A stretch of 64,000 nt of DNA from NCBI GenBank assembly GCA_015680685.1, contig MNCI01015527.1, positions 156,335 through 220,334 on the forward strand, read 5' to 3'. The translations under genes and the position numbers were made by a program. This stretch comes from Gnetum montanum. Lineage: Eukaryota; Streptophyta; Gnetopsida; Gnetales; Gnetaceae. Of this stretch, positions 22,650 through 34,689 are shown piece by piece. Under the pieces are notes generated by a model. That model was not told the origin of the DNA. It worked only from the letters and a program-made list of their open reading frames with translations, and did not search any database. The stretch's first letter is position 1; each line of letters begins with the position of its first letter.

Positions 22650-25560
22650 CCTCACTAGTGGCTAAAGAGAAGAAGAAAATCAAATGGTTGCAAGAGGTGG
22701 GGACTCCTGAGGTGCCAAAGGATCTTCTCCTACCTCTAGTATGTGCGGTGATTGTGATTGAAGCTATGGTGGTTGTGGCCATCCTGCTATATCTATAACT
22801 ACTAGTGGAAGATAAAATGCATCCAATAATTCTTTTATCTTCTCCCCTTACTCCAAGGATCATACATGGTTCACATAGCATCCCCAATGTGGATCATTAT
22901 AGGAACATCCCACTAATAGGACATGGTAGGGAACAACTCCTTAACATTGATAAACAAGATATTAAATTGTTTATGTTTAATGTCAAACACCCTAATAGCA
23001 TTCTACAACTTCTAGTAGTTATTCATTCTTCTATTCAAGTCCTCTTCAGACATTGATTTGATTTATGAATCATGCTCTGAGAACTTTGAGTTTAGTACTA
23101 GTTATTTCTAGCTTCTATTTTGTGTCCTTATGGTGCTTGAACTTGGCCTCATACAAAAGGTACAAGTTGACCACTTGTTGTTTTAGTTCTAACCTTGGTC
23201 TTCCAATAGTTAGCATTTCCAAGTTCACATAATAGGGGTTGCCTAACTCCATGTACTCCATCTCTTTGATTTGCAACTCCTTAAGGTAGATTTCTACTTT
23301 TTTATATGTGTTCAGTTCATCAAAATGAGCTGCCACACGTCACTTCCTTTTTGGCATTCCTAGAGGGCCTCATTCACCTTTGCCTTCACTAGCTAGATCT
23401 AATTTTTGTTAACCTATCTAAGAAGGCCAACCTAATTCCTATATTAATTTTTAACCCTTTCAAACTTTAGGGCCTCATTTTTCCATGTAGCAATCTCAAT
23501 AGCTGATTTCTAGTGTAAGGCATGGACCTCCTCCATCGAGAGATTACGATTTTCTATAGTCAACCTTCTTAATTTCATATTCACCTTAGTAAGTTGCTCA
23601 TATTTTTTTTGATTGAATTTCATCATTTGTTCTTTCTAGGTCTCAACATTTCATAGGCAATAATTCTCTTGGGTCAAAACTAGGTTCTCCTTGCAAATCT
23701 CCAACAAGTACATTTTAGTGTTGTAAGTTGTGGCCTCTGCTAAGGACTGGTCAAAGACCACTAACTCCTTTGCATACTCAGCCTCTTGAATCTTGTGCTA
23801 AATCTATAGAAAATCTTCATTTTTTTATAAAACCTAGCTAAGCATGGTGGGATTGGCTAGTTGGGCTCTTAATTCTATAACTTCAATAGCCAAGCACTAA
23901 TTTTTATTTGTGACTATTTCAAGTTGGACATTGACAATGATTTACTTAAACTTAGCCTCAAGCAGTTTTGACTAGGTTGCTATTATGGTATACAAGAGAT
24001 CAAAAAATATTTAGAAGCAATTACCTAGTTCCCACTAGTCAATCCAACAACTCTTCATTTTGGGCTACACTGAACCTTCCGCTTGTTGCTCCTATGGATG
24101 TCTACACATCGCTAAGTGAAAAAACATCTAGCACAAAGGCCACAAGAGCATTGAGTACTTTTTCCACTCTATCAACCATCACCTTTGCTACTATTTCTTT
24201 CCCTTAATGCTACATCACCAAGATAGTTACTCCCTCACCCTTCTCTAGGGACATTGAGAAAGTAGCAGTGTTCCTAGAGATCTTTGTGAATTGTTGTTGT
24301 CTTGAAAGAGACACCATTACTCCATAAGCACTAGGATTTAATCTCACAAGCTCTTGAATCCTTTGGGTAGAAAACAATGACAACATTCTCTCTATCCTAT
24401 TAATTTTTCTAGCCACTTCATTAAGATGGCTTAGTACTAGTTGGTAGACGGAGGATTCACCACCACTCGAGCCTACCTACTACTACTACTGGAGTTTCTC
24501 ATGGAGTTTAGACATGCACTCAATGGTATCATGATTCTCTAGTGTTTTTTCATGAGTAGGTGGTGGTGATGGCTACTTCTCTTCTTGCAGCTTGTTAAGC
24601 ATCTTATCCTTTATCATCTTTATCCAAGAGGTAACAAAAGCATGACAACGTATGTCATTGGCATAGTAGGCTATACCTTCTCATTTACATAGCTTGTGAA
24701 TGAGGCATGGAAATAGGAGTTCCTTTCTCCCATGCTTATTCTTCTTAAAGCACTTATCAATCTCTAAGTAGATCAACTATGGGAGATTGACTAGGAATTT
24801 ATTGCTTAGAGTAACACACGCATGGGCAAAGAAGGTTGTGATTTTACTTGGCCTCACTGTTGGATTAAGGTAGTAAGTTACAATTTTAAAGTATACCTTC
24901 TCTTCCTTAGTGACTGCACCATATTCTTTGTGGTTAACTCCATAGGCACTACTAGATCCACTCTTTCTTTACCTCTAGGTCTGCCTATGTTAATATTTTT
25001 GCCAAAGTCACCCTAGTATCCAATAACCTAAGGGCCTCAGCAATGGCCTCAAAAAAGTATGACACATTGATGTCCTTTATCTTCACAGTGATGTTAGCTT
25101 GCCTATTGCTCTAGAAGAGGTAGGTTTTCCCCATGTACCATTCTCCACAAGAAGTAAGAATGGACTACATGGAAGAACTTTAAAGTTGGATCTTAACTTC
25201 TTCTAGTGCAAAGTCCAAGAAAAGGCCAAAGTTTAATTTCTAAAGAACTAAACCTTTAATATCCTTTGAATTAATGTGCTAAAGGTAGGCTTCTATCAAG
25301 GTTACTTCAAGGTTCGGTCTAGGCCTAGGCATCTCATCTCTTTGTAATTACTTTGTCTAAGCTTCAGGAATCAATCAGATAAATTCCACTTTGGATTCCT
25401 CCTAAAGAGATCCCTTTGCATGGAACTCTACTGTTTACTCTTGAGACCACTACTACTATTTTTTCCTTCCTCCTCTAGGCTAATTCTCCCATGGTTAGGA
25501 TGGTCATCCTTCCTGCAAGCATTTATCCCTTGGTCTAGGTGCCATCTATAATCACAACAT
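22650..25560 (-). pseudogene. E2 extra ORF between pol and 3' LTR (Athila-type third ORF)
   Basis: Minus-strand coding character is nearly continuous for about 2.9 kb, with many TAG stops. Readable blocks, N- to C-terminal, are an EVTLIEAYLQHINSKDIKGL segment (about 25300), NITVKIKDINVSYFFEAIAE (about 25090), FAHACVTLSNKFLVNLP and GRKELLFPCLIHKLC (about 24830-24680), ARKINRIERMLSLFSTQR (24416) and a long coiled-coil tail rich in Lys, Glu and Leu (about 23900-23100). The middle blocks loosely resemble the 'putative plant transposon protein' domain found in Athila-type third ORFs. No membrane-spanning envelope features were seen. Confidence 0.5.
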
Positions 25561-27277
25561 AGCCAAAGATTAGCGTTTGATGTGTAACTTAGATAGTTTG
25601 ATACCTTGTCTCCTTTGATTAGTTACACTTAGGCTAAGTTATAATTATGGAAAATTGATTATTTTCATATAATTTTAATTAGATAGCTACCAAAGTTCGT
25701 TGGAAAGGTTTGACTCTCATGAGTTAGTGATTTTAATATTAGTTTATTAGTTAAACCTTTTGGGAGTAAGAAAAATTTTGAAAAATTTTCCATCAAAAAC
25801 CTAAGGTTTGTGTCCTACACAATGTCAAGCTTACCTCTAGTAGCTGCAGGAATAAAGAACAAGATTAATTAGAGAAGTAGTGAGAAAGTTATGTGCTCTG
25901 GAAGGTTCTAGGCTCTAAAAATAGAAAAAACTCCTTCCTTGTTTGAAAGAAAATGGAAAATAAGTTGTCTAAGTGTTTGTGCTATTTATAGACTTTTTAC
26001 ATTGCATCGATAAGGTTCCATTGATAGGGGTGCATCGATGATGAGGTTGTATTGATGCAAATATTGGATAAAATTTTTTACCATTAAAAAACAAAGGAAA
26101 AACAAAGAGTTGTTACATCAAATTGAAGTCCAAAGTGATCTAGAAAAGCTAACAACATGATGGAATGCTCAAAGATGGTAAGGATATGCTAAAACAAAGG
26201 AGATTTAATCAAGAGAACATTCATTAAGAAGTGCAAACTAGATGGGATCACTATTGGATTCATAAGGTTTGAAAGTAAAAATGTCTAAGGGATAATGAAT
26301 GTAACCTTCCCAACCAAGGGGTTAGCAAGTGGATCCTTCCCATAATAGGCTCATGCCAGTAATGCCCTTACATGTCCTCAAACCAAGGAGTCCATGAACC
26401 CCATGGCTGATTAATGGTTGTGGTTAGTTAAGGACCAAATCACCAAAGAAACCATTAGAGAACTTTGACTGTATCAAACAAAGACATTGAAATAACATGA
26501 GAAAAGGTAGTGAGGTAAGTGATGGAAATCATAGGTGGATGAGATAGTGTGGAATGGAATCCCTTATCATGATCACATGAAGTTCCTTATGGATTTTGTG
26601 TTTAATATGACTTGATAATGTCCATCCTTAGTCTAAATTAATACTAGCCACTTTCAATGACCTCGCATTAACACTGGAAACCATTTCACCCCAAGCAACA
26701 AGGACATCCCCAAAGACCATTCATCATTCCTAAAGAAGAAGAAAAGAAAAGCAGGAAGTGAAGAGAGCCTTAGTTGGAGGGGTGCCTTCAGGCATGGGTA
26801 ATATGTCTTTCTAGCCCCATAACCAATTCTTGTAGCTCATTATTAAGTCTAAGGAATGTGCTTTGAATTTTCATTATCTTATTACTATTTTTTTCATTTT
26901 CTATTTTTATTTTTAATTGAAACCACCATGCAAAGATTTTCCTTCTTATTATTGGTTGATAATAGAATGGTGAAAAATCCATGGAAACACTCATGTAACT
27001 TAGGTGGTAGGTAGTTACAAAAGTAATAAATACCTTTGAAGTCACACCCTTGTCAATGCCCTTAATTCATCCCAAGATTGAAAAATACCAAGTTCACAAG
27101 TTGATTAAAATTTTGCATTTAAGAAGGGACCTTGTATTTCAAAAACAAAGGGACACCATAGAGTTATGTGGATTAGTGGCTGATGTGCACTCATTGCCTA
27201 TTATCATGAAAAGAAACCATGTCTTAGTGATAAACATCAAAATTCAAAGATAGAATCTAGACATTTGTAATCAAATA
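25561..27277. other. E2 internal spacer between integrase and extra ORF
   Basis: No convincing coding frame. An A/T-rich stretch follows the start of the extra ORF. Open frames at 26788-27045 and 27050-27253 are short and in unrelated frames, so I do not call them. Confidence 0.4.
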
Positions 27278-28272
27278 ACATTATAAAGTAAAAATCACCA
27301 TTAATTGATAGCTATAGTTACACGAAGTCCTAGTGGCAATTAAGAAAGAAAATAAAAACATAAGAATAATCTAAACAAAATAAAGCAAAATATAGAAAAA
27401 TTGTCCAAAATTTGAGAAAAAGAAAATGTACTAAAAATGATGTAAAATAAAAACTATGAAAAATAAAAAAAATGAAAAATTTAGGAGCCACTTTAATTAT
27501 TTCAACATGGATATCCATCTCCCCCATGACTAATTTGGAAGGAGAAGATCCAAAAAATTTAGCATGCCTATCCATTTGTTGAGGTGTTATTGTTGCTGGC
27601 TATCTTGGGTTCATGGAAAGGCTTGAGTTATTATGTGTTAATTATTAATTGTTTGCTTGGGTTTTCAGGTTTGTAAATTATGATGGCCTCAGATGGAAAG
27701 GTTTCATACATAATATAAGGTCCCTTTCATAAAGTTTGGAACTTAGTTCATTGTGGCATGTGCATGGGATTCCNTACATTATAAAGTACAAATCACCATC
27801 AATTGATAGCTATAGTTACACAAAGTCCTAGTGGCAATTAAGAAAGAAAAGAAAAACATAAGAATAATCTAAACAAAATAAAGCAAAATATAGAAAATAT
27901 TTTCAAAAATTTGAGAAAAAGAAAATGTACTAAAAATGATGTAAAATAAAAACTATGAAAAATAGAAAAAATGAAAAATTTAGGAGCCACTTTAATTATT
28001 TCAACATGGATAGCCATCTCCCCCATGACTAATTTGGAAGGAGGAGATCCAAAAAATTGAGCATGCCTATCCATTTGTTGAGGTGTTATTGTTGCTGGCT
28101 ATCTTGGGTTCATGGAAAGGCTTGAGTTATTATGTGTTAATTAGTAATTTTTTGCTTGGGTTTTCAGGTTTGTAAATTATGATGGCCTCAGATGGAAAGG
28201 TTTCATACATAATATAAGGTCCCTTTCATAAAGTTTGGAACTTAGTTCATTGTGGCATGTGCATGGGATTCC
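27278..28272. repeat. 497-bp near-identical tandem duplication flanking an N gap
   Basis: 27278-27773 and 27776-28272 are about 97% identical by eye, both running from 'acattataaagta' to 'gtgcatgggattcc'. The single N at 27774 lies exactly at the junction. The pattern fits two unmerged contig ends, or two haplotypes, better than a biological duplication. In the minus strand the sequence is the region downstream of the E2 integrase. Confidence 0.9.
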
Positions 28273-28299
28273 AGTATAGAACCTTATCTCCTTGTTGAA

Positions 28300-28870
28300 A
28301 TTTCACCTTTCTAATCCTAATGTCATATCATTTTTTATTATATGCATTGTGCACTTCATTGGATGATAGGACCACTAGTTGGTTCTCATCTAGCAAGTTG
28401 ACATTCATAAACCATTCTTTCTATGCTAGGTTTAGGTTAAGGAAAAGGTCACAAACTATCGAAAGTGTTGGTAATTTTCCATATACAAGAACATTTAGTA
28501 TAGTAGTCAACAACTACAATGATGTACACCTTTCCATTGGTCATGGGAGTGATGGGACCCATGAAATCAATGTCATAAATGTCAAAAGGATCTAGTGGTT
28601 GGATCCACTATGGAGGCCCCTCCATATGAGCAGTCATCCCATCATCACATTAACAGTGGTCATAGGAGCAAACAAAGTGATGGGCATCCCTGAAACATGT
28701 AGGCCAATAATACCCTACCATGAGAATTTTAATGACCATTCATCTCCCAACATAATGGTACCCACAAGAACCCTCATAAGAATCTTGAAGAACATGTAGT
28801 TGACCATCATTAGGAATGCACCATTGTACCAGGCCATCGATGCATACCTTGTAAAGGTGTCTATTGATTT
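28300..28870 (-). pseudogene. E2 integrase, decayed
   Basis: Minus strand at about 28760-28640 reads ILMVGYYWPTCFRDA followed by a Cys-containing segment: the H2C2 region, where G-Y-Y-W-P-T is diagnostic for Athila-type integrase. The core start at about 28590-28510 reads IDFMGPITPMTNGKVYIIVV followed by VDYYTK, with the first catalytic aspartate (in DFMGP) kept. The frame breaks afterwards. A later stretch (about 28330-28290, AYNKK then IRIRKVKFQQGDKVLY) is the integrase C-terminal module. The segment between the core start and this module is shorter than a full integrase, so part of the core is deleted. Confidence 0.75.
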
Positions 28871-28959
28871 CCATAAACTATTTAACTTGGTGAAGAAACT
28901 ATTATTTCTTCCTTAGGCTCTCATTTAGTAACAACTCCAACAAAGAGAAGTTCATCAAG

Positions 28960-29470
28960 ATATTGATCAAAAAGTGAGCTCTCCTCCTCTTTGCTACTCC
29001 ATCTCAACCAAGACAAGTGGTCAACTACCATGTTCTTAGTTTCCTTTCAGTCCACCATAGTTAGATTAAAATCTTATAAGATTACTAGCAACCATATGAC
29101 ATGGGGGCTCATCGTTGATTTATTAATCAAGAACCTAATTTCACTATGATTAATGTGCACAAACATCTTGTATCCTAACACATAATGCTAGAATTTCTCC
29201 AAGCCATACACCATTGCCATCAATTCTTTCTCAATGGTTGTGTAGTTTAGTTGTGCACCCACAATGCATCTGCTCACATAGTGGATGTAATAGGGATGTT
29301 TATTATCATCTAACTATGTGAGCACAGCTCCTAAGACATAATTGCATGCATCCATCATAATGTGGAATGATATGAACCAATCAAGTGCTCATAGGATTGA
29401 TGTTTCTATGAGCTTCCATTTAAGGTGCTAGAATTCATCTTTGCATTTCTCAATCTAGAAAAATGTACCA
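28960..29470 (-). pseudogene. E2 RNase H domain, decayed
   Basis: Minus strand reads MMDACNYVLGAVLT, YIHYVSRCIVGAQLNYTTI then EKELMAMVYGLEKF, and MFVHINHSEIRFLINK followed by NMVVDHLSWL. This is the gypsy RNase H of the Athila/Tat branch, where L-N-Y-x-x-x-E-K-E-L is typical. The catalytic aspartate block is kept as MMDA; stops are mainly TAG. Confidence 0.8.
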
Positions 29471-30270
29471 TCCTTCTTTGTTAGCTCCATAAATGATTTG
29501 ACAATCTTAAAGAAGTTCTTAATGAAGCATCAATAATAACCAATGTGGCCAAGCAATGACCTCACATCTTTCACAGTTTTGAGTTGTTAGGTTATTCCTT
29601 AGATGATCCTTTTTTTTAGGACCCACCTCAATTCCTTTCTATAATATTCTATGCCCCAACACAATGCCCTCCTAAATCATTAAGTGTCTTTTCTACTAGT
29701 TGAGCCTAACATTTATCTCCACACATCTTTTCATCACTTGCTCTAGATGGTCCAGGATCCTCTTCAACATAGTCCCATAGGTGGAGAAGTCATCCATGAA
29801 TACTTTCACCCTTCTACTAATTTGCTATTGAACAATGCTAAGGAAAATGACTCAAATGTTGTAGGGGCATATCATAAACTAAACAACATCTTTCTATATG
29901 CAAAATTTTCCTAGGGACTTGTGAATGTGGTTTTGACATAATCCTTTGGTGCTATCTAGATTTGGTTATAGCCACTATAACCATCCAAAATTGTGTTCAA
30001 CACTTGGTCCAAAATGATAAAGGAAAATGATCCTTGAATGCTACCATATTTGATAGCCTGAATTCAATGTAGATCCTCCATTTCCAATCTTTCTTTGGCA
30101 TCATCATGAGTCAGGCTAACCCACTCACTATCTGCGATGGGATAGATGAACCCCACCTTGAGGAGTTGTTCAATCTTCTCTTTTATGATTTGCTTGAGTT
30201 TGGGTTCAATTACTATTGTGGCTACCTCTTTGGGTTAATGGAGTAATCCATGTAGATTCGATACTAGCAT
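29471..30270 (-). pseudogene. E2 reverse transcriptase, decayed but with intact FMDD box
   Basis: Minus strand begins LKQIIKEKIEQLLKVGFIYP then IADSEWVS, the usual RT start. Motif A is seen as TILDGYSGYNQI, motif C as VFMDDFSTYG at 29810-29781, and the connection follows as HLEQVMKRCVEINVRLN then GIVLGH. The FMDD catalytic box (29789-29800) is intact and the frame is open around it for about 35 codons. Elsewhere there are several stops and frameshifts, so the enzyme is not functional. Confidence 0.85.
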
Positions 30271-30738
30271 ATCTTTGGATCAATTCTCATTAGCTCATGT
30301 TATGACTAGGAAAAGACTATTGGCCATTTTTTGACCACCTCCAACAACTTCTATTTTTGTACAAGAGCAAGATTGGCAAGATGATGATTGTCTTGCCATT
30401 GTTCAGAAAGGCATATTTCATTCTATCTAATAGATTTCTTAACTTAATGGACTCATGTTTGAAGCTCTCATGGATTTCTAACTCTCCCTAATTTCTTTCA
30501 TCAGGTCTATCAAAGAGTTGGTGATTAACTTGCTCTATTTTATCCATGCCCTCAACATATGCACTTGTAAGGCTCTAAGTTTATTTCATGCATAATGTTC
30601 AACTTATTTTTACTTCAACTATCAACCATTGGGTATCCTCCTATTTTGTGGTTTTTTCATAAAAGTACCTTCAAACTTCTGTAACATCTGCATACTACCT
30701 ACATGCTAGAGTATTATACTTTTAATGATCCATAATTT

Positions 30739-31190
30739 CTACATGCAGTGGCACCCCATGTCACTATACATGGTGCATGGAACATGTTTCTCCTCTATCT
30801 TTTCAAATTCATTCTCCTTGGAGATCTCCAAGGAGAGGTCTCTAATTTCCAGTAGCACATCAATCATCCTTAGCCAAGCTCTTTTCATGATGATAGGAAA
30901 TTTCCTTTTGCAATTATCCATGCAAATCACCAAGAAGTCAACAGGATATGACCATTGACAGATGGTGGTCACAATGTCCTCCACCAATCCCAAAGGAATG
31001 GTGATGAACTAATCTGCTAACTCTAAGAAAATTTTGCTCTTCTTAAGTGGAGGTAGGTTTTAGTTTTTGTACATTTCTTGAGAGATTAAATTAACACAAA
31101 ATCCTAAATCTAGAAGAGCCTTGCAAGGTTCATTTTCAATTTTGCAAGTAAATGAGGAAACCCACAAGATCAAATCGCTTCCTAGAAAGA
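30739..31190 (-). pseudogene. E2 aspartic protease domain, altered active site
   Basis: Minus strand reads ALLDLGFCVNLISQEMY, then LPPLKKSKIFLELAD, ITIPLGLVEDIVTTI, YPVDFLVICMDN and FPIIMKRAWLRMIDVLLEI. This is the Athila-type retropepsin, where the usual pattern is L-x-D-x-G-A-S-x-N-L-I followed by L-x-L-A-D and G-x-V-E-D. Here the active-site Gly is kept but Ala-Ser is Phe-Cys. 84 residues at the C-terminal end are open (30993-30739). Confidence 0.8.
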
Positions 31191-33800
31191 TGACTAGCTT
31201 TTATTCAATTAATGACCACATGGGTCAACATAATAGTGTGTACCTTGGAAGCCATTTGGTTTAATGGGATCTGTAAGGGTGTTGTGGAGGGGGAAGGATA
31301 ACTAGGGTTAGCAACCACAAGTTTCTATGAGGACTTAGTAGGATTATTGGTTTGGAAAAGGATTATTTTTTAGGCTTAGTATCTGAACCACTTAGGAGAG
31401 GAGCTAATTGTAGGTTAATAACCCTTATGGCATTTCTCTATTGCAGCTAGGCTAGTATTTCACCATGCATGAATGAAGTGAGTGGTAACTAAGTTAAGGG
31501 TGAAGATACATATGTAGAAGGATGAGAAAGATAATAGGGAAATGGAGACTCCTCTCTTGGAGATTGTGCTCTATAATATACAAGAGGGTAGTAGTTGTGC
31601 CAGAAAGAGGCATGACAAAAAAAGTCATGTGGAGAAGTGGATTACTAAACATAGTACCCATAGGGATCTGGTTGATGATAAGGCTACTACTACCTTGGTA
31701 GTAGCATCCCTCATGACTATGGGTGTTTCCACTATTGTTACTACTCATGAGGTAGAGGTGGCACTCCACTTGAATAGTAGGCTTATTGGTTGAATTTCCT
31801 GTAGTTTCCTTGCAAATAAGGTAACCTCCTAGGTATTTGTCATTTTTCCAAATGAGGATTCAATACATATATCCTATATTCTTGCAAGTGTGACACCACT
31901 TCGCAACATCCCTTAGGATGTTCATATTGGCATATGTCACACCCTTCATCCTCTATTTCAAAATTTGTGACTTCATCCACTACAACAACTTTGCCCTTAC
32001 CCTTCTAATGGACATGTTCATCTTCCTTCTTTCTCCTTCTATCACAACCACTACCTTACTCTTCAATCTTGTTAATAATTTTGAGAGCAATTTGAAACTT
32101 TTCATCCAAAGATTCCCACATTTTATCAACCTTCACTAATATTTCAAAAACATATTATTGTATCAGTAAGGTTTTTCGTTGCACCATTTCCTCAAGTGAT
32201 GCCTCCTCCTCATTTTCACAAAACTGAACCTCCCTTTTGTGAATGGAAGAATCCCCATTGTACTGTTCTACACTTTCTCCTTTTCTCAGCTCACCTTCTT
32301 CCTTAGCCACCTACTTAATTAGCCTTTGAATCTGATGAGCCTTTAGATCTGAAAGCCTCCCTTGGACATAGATCCTAAGAGTTCTCCTTATTTTTTTTAG
32401 AGCCCATATATGATATGGTGTAGCTAGTCCCTTTGAGAATAGTCATGGCCTAGGAATTAGGGAAATAGAGAGTAATCCCTACCCATTGTTGTATCCAAGG
32501 ACTCACGTGTGCCTTATTTCCAACCTTGGATCTACCTTCTCAAGTTAGATACTCAAGAGTACGTCTAATATTTATCATTGAACAATTCAAGCATTATACT
32601 CTATCATTGAATTAATTCTAATTCCAAGGATCAATACCAACTTTTAGCCTACTTGATGAATGTTCTAGGAAATGCCTTTAATTTCTATCATTTTTTCCAT
32701 GTTCTCTAAAGAACATTCATTGTGAAAGGCTTGGAGATGGTTCTATGAATTAGAATTGTATCCCCTTTGAAACTTAGAAATATTATTTATGTCCAACCAT
32801 TTAATCCAGCTATCCTTCATGTGCCTTGCTAGTATCCTCATAGCCTTCACAATGTTCATCATGTTTCTGGTGGCAAGCAAAGGCCCATCATAGTCATGGC
32901 TCCTATGATGATAATGATGCCTATGATGCCCTCTACTATCCCTTATTCCTCTATGGTGGGCCTCCCTTGATTTCCCATGCCCTTAGTCTCTACTATTTTA
33001 GTGGGATTTGTAGTCATATTTGTCCCACTGATCACCTCCATCATGATCTCTCCCCTATGAATTTAATCAAAATTGAAGAAGAAAGATGATGAGGATAACA
33101 AAGGTGGAGAGGAAGGAGGTACAACACTAGAATGGTACCTACTACTCTCTCTTCCTTGGTCCTTGCCATGATCACCATGTTTATCATTATTATGGTGCTT
33201 ATCATTGTTCTTGCCTTGACTCCTTCCCTTTGAGGCCTCACAGTCATGGAATCCATTCTTCCTAGAACCATGGTTATCTACAATGGACTTTAGATTATGA
33301 TTAAGGGCCTCCTCATCAAGGAGAGGAGGAGATTTAGTGTATTAGGATGCTCCTGAGAAGTGATCTTCCCCTTCCTTTTGGCCCAACAGAAATAAGGGGT
33401 TTATGAGCCATTTCTCTTTTGATGCCTCATAGCAAGCTTTCATCTACTAATCGTTCTTCCTTTGTGCCTCTGTGTGATGATAATCTCAATAGTCATAATC
33501 TTGCCTTATGTACTTAGCATTAAGTCATACAATGTCCAATCTCATGAGATTGTGGAGCAGCATCGCAAGAACTAATCGATTGGGAGGAAACACAATGTTG
33601 TCCTCCATGTCCCTCCACCACAATTGTTCATCCTAGTGCAAGATGAAGGAAAAATCCAAAATATAATCATCTAGATGAGTATAGATCACTTTACATTATT
33701 AGGGCATGGGTGGCTTCCAATCTTCTTGCCTTTGCCAATTGGAATCACCCATAAAGAGTGGTGGGGAGTTCTTCTTGCGAGAATAATCCATGTTAATTCT
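31191..33800 (-). pseudogene. E2 gag, decayed
   Basis: Minus-strand frames starting about 33792 read MDYSRKKNSPPLFMGDS then WQRQEDWKPPMP; about 33640 reads WWRDMEDNIVFPPNRLVLAM. A basic, Asp/Arg/His-rich stretch follows (about 33270-33120), and near 31890 a WCHTCKNIGY motif could be half of a zinc knuckle. No standard gag core is clear, so the call rests on its place between PBS and protease, its size and its composition. A serine-rich run near 33110-33070 is notable. Confidence 0.5.
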
Positions 33801-33921
33801 TAGGAAAAATTAGTATGCGTGAGTTATTATTATTTGTCTTAATGATTTTTACTTTAAGATTTTTTACAACATCATTGAATAATTTCACTAACTTCCTAGG
33901 TAGCACACATAGCTAACTAAA

Positions 33922-33941
33922 ATCCTTAACAATGGCACCAA
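33922..33941 (-). other. E2 primer binding site (tRNA-Asp type)
   Basis: On the minus strand TTGGTGCCATTGTTAAGGAT lies three bases inside the 5' LTR. It is the Athila-type TTGGCGCCGTTG... site with its CpG and other C/G positions converted to T or A, consistent with methylation-driven decay. Confidence 0.7.
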
Positions 33942-33944
33942 GGA

Positions 33945-34678
33945 TGAAGAATAAGTAGTCCTACCCAACCATACAAATTACTAGCATTCACTAACCAATC
34001 TAGTCAAATTATACAAATTTTAGCTCTCTAGGTACACCTTATTTAGGTAGGGAACTTATGAATGTGATTTTTGTCTTCTCAATCTCACTTGTAAGCTTCA
34101 ACGGTATGGTTAAGTATAATTGAGGCACATGATTTGTATAAATTTTATATTTTTNTATCTAATGTCTTAAACTAATCATAACATAAGCATATGTTTCCAC
34201 CTACTATACACATCCTAAATACTTTGCAATGCTATTAGGTTATGAAGTGTAAATGCTATTAGGATTACTAAGTGTTAACATATGCTTGAGGTGGTTGTGT
34301 TTATGTTCATGAAAGTAAATTAAATAAATAGTAAAGTACATTAAAGTAAATATTATGTTAATTCCAAGTGATGCAAGGTTTATCAAACGCACTTCTTAAT
34401 TTTCATTTACACCAAAGTGTCCAAGTACATTAGTACCTAAATAAACATTCATACACTTCTTAACTCCTACTATGGGAACTTAGAAAATATTTTAACTCTT
34501 AAAAGAACAAACTGCAAGAGATCCTTTATGCTACTAAGGAATGAATGCCTTAAATGTGATAGGTGCATGCATTTATATAGGAAAGACCAAACACTTGTCA
34601 ACACATATGCATAAAATCATGCGTCAATGGGTACACATTGATATGACCACATCAATGCAACTGACCAATGATTCATCA
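33945..34678 (-). repeat. E2 5' LTR (right copy, about 734 bp), contains N
   Basis: On the plus strand it runs from TGAAGAATAAG to GATTCATCA, so in element orientation it starts TGATGAATC and ends CTTCA next to the PBS. It is the direct repeat of 21581-22429. A single N at 34155 replaces sequence that the other copy retains. Confidence 0.85.
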
Positions 34679-34689
34679 ACCATCATATT

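Larger units (their letters stand above)
21581..34678 (-). mobile_element. E2: Athila-like Ty3/gypsy LTR retrotransposon, minus strand
   Basis: Two direct repeats (21581-22429 and 33945-34678) bracket, in minus-strand order, PBS, gag, protease, RT, RNase H, integrase and an extra ORF. The PBS resembles the tRNA-Asp type used by Athila elements. Protease and RNase H details (a 'LADxFITIPLGLVEDI' block and a '...NYTTIEKELMAMV' block) also fit Athila/Tat. No target site duplication is seen (flanks gctca and accat). All ORFs carry stops and frameshifts. It contains two N gaps (27774 and 34155) and a near-identical 497-bp duplication at the first of them. Confidence 0.85.

Noticed and set aside
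27330-28074. Two similar minus-strand open frames of 78-81 codons
   Set aside because: They are the same sequence in the two halves of the 497-bp duplication; poly-Phe composition follows A-rich DNA.
21576-34683. Target site duplication for E2
   Set aside because: Flanks gctca and accat do not match on any shift I tried.
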